This document shows positions 42,910 to 51,610 of a DNA stretch of 63,386 nucleotides, piece after piece. This DNA is from Nitrospirota bacterium (GTDB taxonomy: Bacteria > Nitrospirota > UBA9217). The notes beneath the pieces were generated by a model. It had not been told where the DNA came from and did not search any database. It worked only from the letters and a program-made list of their open reading frames with translations. Where the stretch lies: the NCBI GenBank assembly GCA_020052615.1, contig JAGVOT010000107.1:1-63386 (forward strand). Direction: 5' to 3'. Within the stretch, counting starts at the first letter, position 1. Each line of letters opens with the position of its first letter. The position numbers and the translations under genes were made by a program.

Positions 42910-44811
42910 ATGACGATGCCGTCCGACACCATCGACATAAAGCAGAGCGATACGTGCCATATCCACGGGGCGCCCGCCCGGGCGGCGAACAGGACGCTCC
43001 TGCTCCTGCTCCTCGCGGCCCTTTCGCTCATTGTCTGGCGCATCTGGGCCCATGGGCCGAGCGGCGACACGGTCGACCCGAAGCTCCTGAACCAGCCGTT
43101 TCTCCTGCTCCTGGGGCATGAGCTCTGGGGGCTGCTCTTTGACGGCCATGGCATTGTCGCCGAGCTCTGGGATGTCCTTCCTTACTTTCTTGCCGGCATC
43201 CTGCTGGCAGGCTACATCCGCACGTATAAGTTCGCGGTCAAGTTGCAGGCGAAGCTGAGGCGGCACAGCATCCTCAGCATCTTCCTTGCTTCGCTGGTGG
43301 GCCTCATCACGCCCCTCTGCGCCTGCGGGACCCTGACCACGGCGATCAGCCTGCTTTTCGCCGGCCTCCCGCTGGCGCCGGTGATGGCGCTCCTGGTCAC
43401 GTCGCCCCTGATGAGCCCCTCCACCTACCTGCTGACCCTGAACGACCTGGGCGCGGAATGGACCGCGATCCGGACCGGGGCAGCCTTTCTGCTCGGGATG
43501 CTGGCCGGCATCATTACCCACCTTCTGCGCGACCGCGGTTTCCGGACCGAGAACATTTTCGTCGAGGGTGCGATCCCGCGCGGCGATTTCCACGACGAGG
43601 CATACCCCGACGAGCGGCTGCGGTGCAACTGCAAAGAGCGGTTCGGCCACCGGGTTGCCGCACGGACGGGCAACATGTTCGTTGTCTTCCTCGCGAAATC
43701 CTCGGAAATGCTCTGGATGGTGGGAAAGTACGTGCTGGTCGGCGTGGCGGTCGGGGCGGTCGTCGAGCGGTATATGCCCTATGCATGGATCTACGGCCTC
43801 TTCGGCCGGCAGGACCCGCTCAGCATCGTCTGGATCACCCTGGGCTCCGTGCCCGTCTTCCTGCACCAGATAAGCGCCTCGAGCATCCTCTATCACATTA
43901 AGAGCTCCCTGCAAGGCACCCTGGACGGCGGCGCAGCGCTGGCGTTTCTGATCGGCGGGCCGGTCACGGCGATGCCCACGCTGGTTCTGTTCTGGACGGT
44001 GTTCAAGAAACGGGTCTTTGTGCTCTATCTGCTCATCTGCATCGTCGGCACGATCGCGATCGCCTACGGATTCCACTACGCCGTCTTCGTTCCCGGCGTC
44101 GACACGGGGAATCCCCTGCTGCGCGGCGTCAGTTCCCTGTCCGGGGGGCCTTCCTCCGTGCTGGAAAAGCAAGGGAAGCTGGCGCGGATCGTCATGGACC
44201 CGGACAGCAAGGCCCTGATCGCGACCTACAGCAACGACATCGCCGGGCACGGCGGGATCGTCTTCGACGCCGGTCCCGCCAGATTCCTGGCTGCTGCGGC
44301 CGACAGACATGATGATGCGGAGTATCTCGGGAACGTTGCGGAGTGGCTTGAACAGAGCAACACCTCGGCGGTGAGCGGCAGGGTCCTTGTCTATGACACG
44401 GGCCTCCGTTCCCCTGCGGGGAGGGATGCCGGGCCGATCATCGGCGCGGACGCCCTTGCCCGGGTCTCCCGGGATCGTTTCCAGGTCACTATGATGCGCC
44501 GTGGAGGGATGCCGGCCCTGACCGGCAGCGTCCTCGAAGGGTACAGCCAGCTCTGGCTTATCTACCGGGGCGCGGGATACCCCATTTCGGCCGCCGAGGT
44601 GGAGGCGGTAGCGCAGTTCAACAGTTCGGGAAAAGGCATCCTGGTCGTGGCGGGCAACGGGGGGGACGGCGAACTGGCTCCGCTCAACCGGCTCGTCTCA
44701 CGGTACGGGATCCGGTTCAACGGGTCCGTCGACCGCGGCGCGGTGCTGCCCGTCGCACGGGCGGCCGATCTCCTGGCGCGGTCATCGCGGCTGCTCGGCA
44801 AAATCCTGTGA
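42910..44811 (+). CDS. DUF318/ArsP-type permease with extra C-terminal domain
   Basis: About 633 residues; ATG 42910 has GGAAAAGG upstream (ATG 42916 also possible). The first ~400 residues are a two-part permease with VGLITPLCACGTLTTAISLL and LVTSPLMSPSTYLLTLND (PLCxCG motif) and a second half ITLGSVPVFLHQISASSIL. The CNCKERFGH segment in the central loop may bind metal. The last ~220 residues (GIVFDAGPARFLAAAADRHD; QLWLIYRGAGYPISAAEVEA; GILVVAGNGGDGELAPLNRL) look like a DUF4350/GATase-1-like domain, not usual in this family. The substrate is unknown; ArsP relatives export organoarsenicals. Confidence 0.75.
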   Translation: MTMPSDTIDIKQSDTCHIHGAPARAANRTLLLLLLAALSLIVWRIWAHGPSGDTVDPKLLNQPFLLLLGHELWGLLFDGHGIVAELWDVLPYFLAGILLAGYIRTYKFAVKLQAKLRRHSILSIFLASLVGLITPLCACGTLTTAISLLFAGLPLAPVMALLVTSPLMSPSTYLLTLNDLGAEWTAIRTGAAFLLGMLAGIITHLLRDRGFRTENIFVEGAIPRGDFHDEAYPDERLRCNCKERFGHRVAARTGNMFVVFLAKSSEMLWMVGKYVLVGVAVGAVVERYMPYAWIYGLFGRQDPLSIVWITLGSVPVFLHQISASSILYHIKSSLQGTLDGGAALAFLIGGPVTAMPTLVLFWTVFKKRVFVLYLLICIVGTIAIAYGFHYAVFVPGVDTGNPLLRGVSSLSGGPSSVLEKQGKLARIVMDPDSKALIATYSNDIAGHGGIVFDAGPARFLAAAADRHDDAEYLGNVAEWLEQSNTSAVSGRVLVYDTGLRSPAGRDAGPIIGADALARVSRDRFQVTMMRRGGMPALTGSVLEGYSQLWLIYRGAGYPISAAEVEAVAQFNSSGKGILVVAGNGGDGELAPLNRLVSRYGIRFNGSVDRGAVLPVARAADLLARSSRLLGKIL

Positions 44812-44869
44812 CGCGTCCCGGGGCAGGGGCGTTCCTCACGGAGACCATACATACGAAGCGAGGAGAACC

Positions 44870-45190
44870 ATGAAAACAACGGTCCTGGATGTTCAGAAGC
44901 TCAAGAAGTTCGATGATGCGAAGCGCCACCAGGAGACGATCTGGTCGGACAAGCACTCGAAGATCAACCTGCTCTGCATGAAACCGGGCCAGGAGATCAC
45001 GACTCATACCCACCACGGGAACCACATGTGGGTGGTCATGGAGGGGAGCGGCGAATTCCGCTCGGCGGGGGAGACGCAGGCCATCGAGAAGGGGAAGATC
45101 GTCATCGTTCCGCCGCTCGTGGATCACGGGATCAAGAACACGTCCCCGGGGGACCTCGTCATCGCGTCCTTTACGGCGCAGGGTGATTGA
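44870..45190 (+). CDS. Single-domain cupin protein of the GeoRSP operon
   Basis: 106 residues from ATG 44870 after GAGGAG (44859-44864). The cupin motifs are HTHHGNHMWVVMEGSGEF (metal-ligand His residues) and VPPLVDHGIKNTSPGD. A TTG in frame with the PqqD-like gene overlaps its stop, so it is probably in the same operon as the radical SAM genes. Its function is unknown; it could sense a small molecule or process a modified product. Confidence 0.8.
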   Translation: MKTTVLDVQKLKKFDDAKRHQETIWSDKHSKINLLCMKPGQEITTHTHHGNHMWVVMEGSGEFRSAGETQAIEKGKIVIVPPLVDHGIKNTSPGDLVIASFTAQGD

Positions 45191-45195
45191 ACAGG

Positions 45196-45519
45196 ATGGC
45201 GTGCATGAAGATATTCAGGAATCCCGATGTCCTCTGGCGTGAAGAGGACGACTCAAAAACAGAGGCATATGCCGGGCTTTCGAAGGGCGAAAATGTCGAG
45301 GACGTAGGCACGTCGGTCCTGTTCTCGGACGGCGTCATGATGTCGCTGAACCTTCTGGGAACGGAGATCTGGAAACATTGCGACGGCAGGACCCTGGACG
45401 AGATCCTCGCCGAGCTGATGAGCCGGTTCGATGTCGAGCCGTCGGTCCTGAGGGAAGATATGCTCGCGTTTCTTAACGAACTTGAGGAGAAGGGTTTTGT
45501 GCGCTATGACAACAGTTAA
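45196..45519 (+). CDS. GeoRSP-type PqqD-family peptide chaperone
   Basis: About 107 residues. The start is uncertain: TTG 45187, ATG 45196 or ATG 45205 (MKIFRNPDVLWREED). PqqD-fold signs are GTSVLFSDGVMMSLNLLGTE, IWKHCDGRTLDEILAELMSR and a C-terminal helix ending LEEKGFVRYDN. PqqD proteins bind the precursor peptide and present it to the radical SAM enzyme. The three-gene set PqqD, radical SAM/SPASM, SPASM-only is what I know as the GeoRSP system. It overlaps the next gene by 14 bases. Confidence 0.82.
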   Translation: MACMKIFRNPDVLWREEDDSKTEAYAGLSKGENVEDVGTSVLFSDGVMMSLNLLGTEIWKHCDGRTLDEILAELMSRFDVEPSVLREDMLAFLNELEEKGFVRYDNS

Positions 45520-46510
45520 CTTCCTGAAATCCCCCCTGACGATCAACTGGGCGGTCACCAACCGGTGCAATTTCAAATGCCGTCACTGCTACAGCAGGAC
45601 GGACCCTTCGGACGAGCTCAGCAAAGAGACGCTGTTCGCTTCCATCGAGAAGATCGTCGCGGCCAAGGTGCTGTCCATCAATTTCGGCGGTGGGGAGCCG
45701 CTGCTCAGGAACGATCTGCTCGAGATCGCGGCGTTCGCGTCCCGCAAGGGCCTGCGGGTCTCGATGAACAGCAACGGTTATCTCATCGACCGGAAAAAGG
45801 CCGGTGAGCTGAAGGATGCGGGCTTCTCAAAGGTCGGCATCAGCCTCGACAGCCATCTTCCGGACGTGCATGACCGGTTCCGGGGCATCCCGGGCAGCCA
45901 CCAGAAGGCGGTCGCGGCACTGGCCCATCTGAAAGAGAGCGGGATCAAGACCTCCTTGTCCACGGTCATCTGCAAGATCAATTACACGGCGATCAACGAG
46001 CTCATCGCCTTTGCGCGGCAGAACGGCGTCCATCAGCTGAACTTCCACAATTTCAAATGTTCGGGGCTCGGCTATTCGAACAAGGACGAGCTTGACCTCT
46101 CCGCGGCCGAATGGAAAGAGTTCTATCTTCAGGCGATGAAGGCAAAGAAAGAGGTCAAGGACCTGGAGATATCGCTCGACGATCCCATCATCGCTTCCCT
46201 GGGCATGAAGACCGAGACGGACTCGCTCGTGAAGGGGAGCGTGTGCGGCAAGCTCTCGCTCAACATCAAGTCGAACGGCGACATCACCCCCTGCGGATTC
46301 ATACCGATCGTGATCGGGAATATCGTGAAGGATGACCTGAAAGAGGTCTGGTACAACTCGACCGTGCTTGACCAGATGCGGAACAAAAAGCCCACGGGAA
46401 AGTGCGCGTCCTGCGGCAGCTACGAAGACTGCCTCGGCGGCTGCAGCGCGCGGGCCCTGGCGCTCACCGGGGACTTCAATAATCCCGACCCCCACTGCTG
46501 GAATTCATGA
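45506..46510 (+). CDS. GeoRSP-type radical SAM/SPASM protein
   Basis: About 334 residues from ATG 45506, inside the PqqD-like gene's end. Cluster cysteines are C21, C25, C28 (NRCNFKCRHC), then INFGGGEPLLRNDLLEIAAF and MNSNGYLIDRKKA. The SPASM domain has CGKLSLNIKSNGDITPCGFI and CASCGSYEDCLGGCSARALA, holding auxiliary clusters. Such enzymes install thioether or related crosslinks in ribosomal peptides. No precursor peptide gene is recognisable nearby, so the substrate is unknown. Confidence 0.9.
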   Translation: MTTVNFLKSPLTINWAVTNRCNFKCRHCYSRTDPSDELSKETLFASIEKIVAAKVLSINFGGGEPLLRNDLLEIAAFASRKGLRVSMNSNGYLIDRKKAGELKDAGFSKVGISLDSHLPDVHDRFRGIPGSHQKAVAALAHLKESGIKTSLSTVICKINYTAINELIAFARQNGVHQLNFHNFKCSGLGYSNKDELDLSAAEWKEFYLQAMKAKKEVKDLEISLDDPIIASLGMKTETDSLVKGSVCGKLSLNIKSNGDITPCGFIPIVIGNIVKDDLKEVWYNSTVLDQMRNKKPTGKCASCGSYEDCLGGCSARALALTGDFNNPDPHCWNS

Positions 46511-47403
46511 ACCTCACCGAGCTAGCCTCGCCCATCAGGATCTACTGGGACATCGGTCCTGCCCGGGATGCCCCGGTGAACGGGCACCAAAGGACCGCCG
46601 AAGAGATCGCGCTGAATAAGATCCTCAGCCTGCAGCTGACGGAGAACGCGCCCCGTCTCAGCGAAGCGGTCATTTCGATCATCGATTCGCTTGCGGTCAA
46701 GCCCGTTGCCCTGTCCCTCGTGGCATCGCGATCCGCCCTGGATGCGTCAACGCTCGAGCATCTCAGGCTACGGTCGGTAAAGGTCGTATTCATGCAAGCC
46801 TCATCGCTGAAGGATCTGGAGGCCGTTCCCGCTGTTGTTCGAAAATCGGCCGGCAGGCCCGCGATGGGCGTTTCGTTCTCCGTTGCGCGGGAGAATGTCA
46901 GCGATCTGCCCGGGGTCCTGGCTTTCTGCGTGAACCACCGCATCGAACATCTTCTCCTGCCCATGCAGCGGCTGACGACCGGGAGCGGCTGCTTTTCCTT
47001 CTCCCGGGAAGAGCGCACGGAGCTCACAAAACGGCTCAGCAGGATCGAAAAACCTTCAGGGCTGAAGATCACGATCCATGATCCGTTCCTCTGGCGGGCA
47101 TGCTATCCGACGGTCGAGTTCCCGAACGGAGGGTGCCAGGCAGCCAATACGATGCTCTATATCTCCCCCGGCTTCGATGTGTATCCCTGCCCCCTGTTGC
47201 CGATCAAGATCGGGAATCTCCGGGAAAAGGCGCTTAAGGATATCATACGGTCGGAGCAAAAGATGCGTTTGAGGCGGGACATTCTGAAACGGCCCGCGGC
47301 ATGCGTTTCCTGCGGAGAAACGAATGAGTGCAAGGGCGGCTGCAGGGGCAGGGCGTTTGTCATGACGGGATCGCTTGAGCAGCCTGATCCTGCTTGTAAG
47401 TAG
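46507..47403 (+). CDS. GeoRSP-type SPASM-domain protein lacking the radical SAM cluster motif
   Basis: 298 residues from ATG 46507 (ATGA overlap with the partner gene). No CxxxCxxC is present in the N-terminal half, where a degenerate barrel-like sequence is visible (VKPVALSLVASRSALDASTL). The SPASM end is intact: NTMLYISPGFDVYPCPLLPI and CVSCGETNECKGGCRGRAFV. It probably forms a complex with the active partner, supplying iron-sulfur clusters or substrate binding. This SPASM-only member is a hallmark of the GeoRSP arrangement. Confidence 0.85.
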   Translation: MNLTELASPIRIYWDIGPARDAPVNGHQRTAEEIALNKILSLQLTENAPRLSEAVISIIDSLAVKPVALSLVASRSALDASTLEHLRLRSVKVVFMQASSLKDLEAVPAVVRKSAGRPAMGVSFSVARENVSDLPGVLAFCVNHRIEHLLLPMQRLTTGSGCFSFSREERTELTKRLSRIEKPSGLKITIHDPFLWRACYPTVEFPNGGCQAANTMLYISPGFDVYPCPLLPIKIGNLREKALKDIIRSEQKMRLRRDILKRPAACVSCGETNECKGGCRGRAFVMTGSLEQPDPACK

Positions 47404-47463
47404 AAGGCCGGAATTGTTGTTCTTCGTGCCTTTGTGGCTTCGTGTGAAAATGGCGGTTCTGCG

Positions 47464-47769
47464 CTATTCGATCTTCTTCACCGACTCCGAAAAATCGCGC
47501 GTCATGTTCTGCATCTCCGGCAGCACTGACTGGATCCGGGTCTGCATGAGCAGCATGATCTTGCCCGGGATGACAGGCTCCTTCTTTAGTATGCTCCGTC
47601 CAGCCGTCGATTCGTTGAAGTCCACGATCGCTTTCAGCTCCTCCTCCGCATAGACCTCGGCCAGGAACTTTCCCTATTCCGCCTCCAGCTTCTCCCGGTT
47701 CACGGTGTCCGTCAATTTCTTGTGTATCTTGCCGCTGTTTTGACACTGGTGGGCATCCTTTAATACCAT
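47464..47769 (-). pseudogene. DUF2059 protein remnant with internal stop
   Basis: Reading the minus strand from an ATG at 47769, the frame is interrupted by TAG at 47674-47676 and then continues to TAG at 47464-47466. The downstream part reads GKFLAEVYAEEELKAIVDFN, then ESTAGRSILKKEPVIPGKI, matching the DUF2059 core (EELKAIxxFYxSxxGxKxxxK). The signal peptide and N-terminal part are missing. It is a decayed fragment in the 490-base gap 47404-47893; nothing else was found in that gap. Confidence 0.6.
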
Positions 47770-47893
47770 CAAGGGGGCGCGTCCGGCGGATCGGATCAGG
47801 GGCCTTGTTCCCCGCCGACGTGTGGGGCTTGACGCGATGGAGGCTGGCGCGGAATGGTATCCTGCCCGAAAGGCGAAGCGGCGGCGAGGGACG

Positions 47894-48811
47894 TCAGGAG
47901 GACCTGTCGGTGCCCCGGATGCGCAGATAAAAAAACATCCCGGGCAGCGATCCTGTCAGGACCGAGAGGAACCACAGGAACGAGATTGCGGTGCTGGCCT
48001 CGGCGGATATGCCGGTGAGGCCGAAGAGGACGACAAAGGCGCCTTCCCGCAGTCCGAGGCCGGATATCGATACGGGGACCATCATGACCGTGAAGATGAG
48101 CGGAATGAACACGAACAGCGCGGTGAACGAAGGATGCTGACCAAGACCGAGGGAGATGAGATAGACCTCCAGGATGTTGAGGCCCTGGATCATCAGGGAC
48201 AGCAGGAAGGCCTTTCCGAGGGCCTGCCGGTCCCTGAGCGCATCGTGGAAATAATCGTAAAAGTCGGCGATCGCCTTGAATCGCCTCCCGATGCGCAGTC
48301 CGAAGAACAGCAGGCTTCCCGACAGGAACAGGATGAACAGGGAAGGGGTGACCCAGTGCAGTCCGATTGCCTTCAGCTCGCTGTAGCCGGCCATGCCTGC
48401 AATGAGCCCGATGAACAGGAGCGCGAAATAGCCGACATACCGGTCCAGGAACACGGAGCCCAGGCTGCTGCCGCCATGGCCGGTTTCCCTGTAAAGATAG
48501 TAGGCTTTCACGGCGTCCCCGCCGACCGAGCCCGGCATGAAATGGTTGAAGAAGCCGCCGACCAGGCAGAGCGAAAAAAGCTTTTTTCGGGAATGGGCTC
48601 GTTGAAGAAGGGCCCCCCATCGCAGGGAAGCAAGCGCAACGGTCAGGAGGTAGATCAGCGAGGACAGGAAAAAGAAACGGAGATCCATGTCCTTGAGATG
48701 GGAAAGAATGTTCTGAAGACCGACCTTCCGGAGAACGAACGTGAGCAGAAGCCCGCTGACGGCCGTTTTGAGCGACAGGAGAAGCGCGTTTTTTGTCTTC
48801 TTCGGGCTCAC
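47894..48811 (-). CDS. YbhN/LPG-synthase-TM-like flippase-domain membrane protein
   Basis: 305 residues from GTG 48811, overlapping the pyruvate kinase stop. Eight or so helices. Family signs are LVGGFFNHFMPGSVGGDAVK (the N-x-F-x-P-G-S-x-G-G-D motif), SVFLDRYVGYFALLF and VPVSISGLGLREGAFVVLF. The superfamily includes the flippase domain of MprF and several hopanoid or glycolipid accessory proteins. It is a distant paralogue of the product at 20081; its substrate is unknown. Confidence 0.83.
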   Translation of the reverse strand: MSPKKTKNALLLSLKTAVSGLLLTFVLRKVGLQNILSHLKDMDLRFFFLSSLIYLLTVALASLRWGALLQRAHSRKKLFSLCLVGGFFNHFMPGSVGGDAVKAYYLYRETGHGGSSLGSVFLDRYVGYFALLFIGLIAGMAGYSELKAIGLHWVTPSLFILFLSGSLLFFGLRIGRRFKAIADFYDYFHDALRDRQALGKAFLLSLMIQGLNILEVYLISLGLGQHPSFTALFVFIPLIFTVMMVPVSISGLGLREGAFVVLFGLTGISAEASTAISFLWFLSVLTGSLPGMFFYLRIRGTDRSS

Positions 48812-50286
48812 GGAAGGCCTTTTTCGATACGGTAGCGCCTGACGGTCTCTTTTCGCTGATGGCCGGCTTCGAGGCCCTTCAATTCCCCCACGCGGTGCAG
48901 CTTCATCATGTTCGTGCTGCCGGCAACGCCTATGGGCACTCCTGCCGTGATCACGATGAGGTCCCGCTTTCTCGCCAGGTCCTTCTCCAGCATGATCGCC
49001 TCCACTCCTTTGATCATCGCGTCGGTGGTCTTCATCGCCTTCAGGATCATCGGGATCACGCCCCAGTAGAGGGAAACCTTGCGCGCCACCCGCTCGAAGG
49101 GCGTCGGCGCGATGATGTCCGCGGCCGGCCGGTGCTTCGACACGAGGAGCGCCGTGCTGCCGGACTGGGTGAAGGTCACGATGGCGTGGGCATGCTGTTC
49201 AGCCGCTGCCGTGCAGGCAGCATGGGCAACGCTTTCGTCCATGCCGCCGACGTGCCTGTCCGGAGGCAGCGGATCGAGGGAGGTCTCGGCCTGCTCGGCG
49301 ATGCGCGCCATGACCGCAACTGCCAGCACGGGATGCTTTCCGACCGCTGTCTCGCCGGAGAGCATGACGCAGTCTGATCCGTCCAGGATGGCGTTCGCCA
49401 CATCCGATGCCTCCGCCCGCGTGGGCTGGGAGTTCTCGATCATGCTTTCGAGCATCTGGGTGGCCGTAATGACCGGTTTTTCCGCGTCGTTGCAGGCGCG
49501 GATGATCAGTTTCTGGAGAAGGGGGACCCGCTCGGGCGACATCTCCACGCCGAGGTCTCCCCGTGCCACCATGATGCCGTCGGCCGCGTGAATGATCTCC
49601 GCGAGATTGTCGATGGCCTCCGGTTTCTCGATCTTGGCGATGATCGGGATGGACGCCCCCGCCCTGCGGAGAAAGGCCCGCGTTTCCCTGATGTCGGCTG
49701 CGGTGCGGACAAAGGAAAGGGCTATATAGTCCACGCCCTGTTCTATGCCGAACAGGAGGTCTTCCCTGTCCTTCCTTGACAGGGAGGGGAGGGTCAGGCG
49801 GGCGCCGGGGAGATTGACTCCCTTATGGCTCTTGAGAACGCCCCCCCGGACGACCTTGCACTGAAGGCCGCTTCCGCTCTTTCGAATGACCCGGGCCTCG
49901 AGCCTTCCATCGTCGAACAGGATGGCGTCGCCCGATGCAAGGTCTTTTGTGAGACGGGGATAGGTGACGGAGATGAGACCCGCGGCGCCCACGACCTTCC
50001 TTGTCGTGATCGTGATCCGGTCCCCGCGTTTCAGCATTACGCCGTCGTTCTGCATCTCGCCGACGCGGAGCTTCGGCCCCTGGAGGTCCTGGATGATGGC
50101 GATGGGTTTCCCTGCCCGCAGCGACGCCTTCCTGATGAGACGGATGCGCCGTACATGGTCCTTCCGCTCTCCATGGGAAAAGTTGAGCCGCGCCGCGTCC
50201 ATTCCCGCCTTGATGAGCTTTGCGATGACGGCGGGAGAGCTGGACGCGGGGCCGATGGTTGCGATGATCTTGGTGCGTTTGGACAT
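48808..50286 (-). CDS. pyk: Pyruvate kinase
   Basis: 492 residues from ATG 50286, with GAGGGGTGA just upstream. It converts phosphoenolpyruvate and ADP to pyruvate and ATP, the last step of glycolysis. Visible motifs are TKIIATIGPASSSP, GMDAARLNFSHGE, IIAKIEKPEAIDNLAEII (catalytic Lys, metal Glu), MVARGDLGVEMSPERVPLLQ and ATQMLESMIENSQPTRAEAS. The C-terminal allosteric domain is complete (ITAGVPIGVAGSTNMMKLHR). The downstream flippase gene overlaps its stop. Confidence 0.95.
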   Translation of the reverse strand: MSKRTKIIATIGPASSSPAVIAKLIKAGMDAARLNFSHGERKDHVRRIRLIRKASLRAGKPIAIIQDLQGPKLRVGEMQNDGVMLKRGDRITITTRKVVGAAGLISVTYPRLTKDLASGDAILFDDGRLEARVIRKSGSGLQCKVVRGGVLKSHKGVNLPGARLTLPSLSRKDREDLLFGIEQGVDYIALSFVRTAADIRETRAFLRRAGASIPIIAKIEKPEAIDNLAEIIHAADGIMVARGDLGVEMSPERVPLLQKLIIRACNDAEKPVITATQMLESMIENSQPTRAEASDVANAILDGSDCVMLSGETAVGKHPVLAVAVMARIAEQAETSLDPLPPDRHVGGMDESVAHAACTAAAEQHAHAIVTFTQSGSTALLVSKHRPAADIIAPTPFERVARKVSLYWGVIPMILKAMKTTDAMIKGVEAIMLEKDLARKRDLIVITAGVPIGVAGSTNMMKLHRVGELKGLEAGHQRKETVRRYRIEKGLP

Positions 50287-50306
50287 TGAATCACCCCTCT
50301 CTAAGG

Positions 50307-50477
50307 AACCACAGATGAACACAGATTAACACGGATGAGAACTTTTAACTCATTTTAAAAATCGTACGAGGTCAAGACCCGGGATTTGCACCTTATTCGT
50401 GACATTCGTCCATTCGTGTCATTCGTGTTTATGCTGTCGTCTTGTCTGTATCAGTGCCTATCCCTGTTGATCCGTGG
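50307..50477. repeat. Dispersed intergenic repeat text between pyk and the DUF362 gene
   Basis: AACCACAGATGAACACAG begins at 50307, and GTTGATCCGTGG ends the stretch at 50477 in the opposite sense. Between them the ATTCGTG word recurs several times (50395-50430). It shares the AACCAC...GTGG edges with the family A palindromes. This is the low-complexity intergenic repeat type common in delta-like genomes; no gene is present. Confidence 0.5.
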
Positions 50478-50482
50478 CAAAA

Positions 50483-51610
50483 TCAAGGTTCGATATTTAT
50501 TAAGTCGTACTTCTTCGTTCCCAGTCCCAGCCGCTCACACTCGTCGATCTGGAGCTGAAGAGGCCGGGGATTGAGCGACCCCAGGATGTCGTCGCCCGGC
50601 TTGAGCCCTGCCTCATCAGCTGCCGATTGCGGCAGGGGAAGGGCGGCACGGAGCATGTCGACCGACGCCTGTTCGATCGCCACGAGGTCGTCGGAGATCA
50701 TGATGCCCTGGTCCTGGATCACCGGCACATCGGCGATGGGCATGCAGTCGCATTCGGGCTGTATTTGAAAAAGGAAGTTGACGTAGAGCACTTTTCTCCG
50801 GTCGGGAAAGGTCGAAAGGACCGCCGCGGCCGATTCCGCCATGCTCTTCATGAAGGTCTCGTCGTCCTGCGGCAGCGTAAGCGCCCCTTCCTGGCAGACG
50901 CGGGAACACCTTCCGCAGTGCCAGCAGGTCTCTCCGTCATAGGCAAACTCGCCGTCCTTGAACTCGATGGAGTCGAGCGGACAGATCTCGGCGCACTGCC
51001 GGCAGAGCGTGCACCGGTCCTTGTCCCACCGGAGGCCCTTTTCGCCGTGGCAGTGCATGGAACCCCGGCCCTTCTGCCAGCCCTGGTCCCGGTGCCGTCC
51101 GCTCACGCAGCCCATCGCGAGGTTCTTGATTGCGCCGGCATAGCCTGAGTTGATGTGTCCCTTGGTGTGCGAACAGACCACCATGGCGGGCGCATCGTGG
51201 ATCGCCGAGGCAACGGCTATCTCGCCGAGGAGCGGACCTGCCTTGACCAGGATGCTGTCCTTGCCGTAGAGCCCGTCAGCCAGCACCACCGGGCAGCCGC
51301 AGGAGAGATGGTTCAGGCCGTTCTGGTTAGCCACTTCGAGGTAGTCGAGGCCCCTGATGCGCACTGTGTCCGTCACAAAGGGGCTGGCGCCCGTTTCCCT
51401 CACAGCATCAACGACCTTCCGGATCATGACCGGAGGAATGATGCGGAACGCGCCGTGCGAACCCCAGTGCATCTTGACCGCGACCCAGTCCTCCCCGGTG
51501 AAGCGGCTGGAGAGGGCCATCTTCTCAAGAAGGAATTCGAGCTTTCCTGGAACGCTGGCACGGTAGTTCCAGCGGAGGGTGCGGGCGGAAGAGAAATAAA
51601 CCTTAGACAT
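50483..51610 (-). CDS. DUF362 protein with two 4Fe-4S ferredoxin motifs
   Basis: 375 residues. The DUF362 part (residues 1-180) includes DWVAVKMHWGSHGAFRIIPP and HTKGHINSGYAGAIKNLAMG. A double ferredoxin module follows: CTLCRQCAEICPLDSIEF and CWHCGRCSRVCQEGAL, each CxxCxxCxxxCP-like. A C-terminal part repeats DUF362-like sequence (VLYVNFLFQIQPECDCMPIA). These proteins are iron-sulfur electron carriers of unknown partner. It overlaps the end of rsmI by 8 bases. Confidence 0.87.
   Translation of the reverse strand: MSKVYFSSARTLRWNYRASVPGKLEFLLEKMALSSRFTGEDWVAVKMHWGSHGAFRIIPPVMIRKVVDAVRETGASPFVTDTVRIRGLDYLEVANQNGLNHLSCGCPVVLADGLYGKDSILVKAGPLLGEIAVASAIHDAPAMVVCSHTKGHINSGYAGAIKNLAMGCVSGRHRDQGWQKGRGSMHCHGEKGLRWDKDRCTLCRQCAEICPLDSIEFKDGEFAYDGETCWHCGRCSRVCQEGALTLPQDDETFMKSMAESAAAVLSTFPDRRKVLYVNFLFQIQPECDCMPIADVPVIQDQGIMISDDLVAIEQASVDMLRAALPLPQSAADEAGLKPGDDILGSLNPRPLQLQIDECERLGLGTKKYDLINIEP

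Noticed and set aside
42343-44310. 655-codon minus-strand open frame
   Set aside because: Antisense shadow of the YedE-type and permease genes; composition (E, R, Q, G runs) and lack of motifs mark it as non-coding.
47375-47653. Small plus-strand frame after the SPASM-only gene, considered as a GeoRSP precursor peptide
   Set aside because: It is antisense to the DUF2059 remnant, starts inside the SPASM gene and shows no precursor-like leader/core pattern.
50387-50440. Repeated ATTCGTG words resembling a small CRISPR array
   Set aside because: The words are short and irregularly spaced, with no constant-length repeats or unique spacers, and no cas gene is present.
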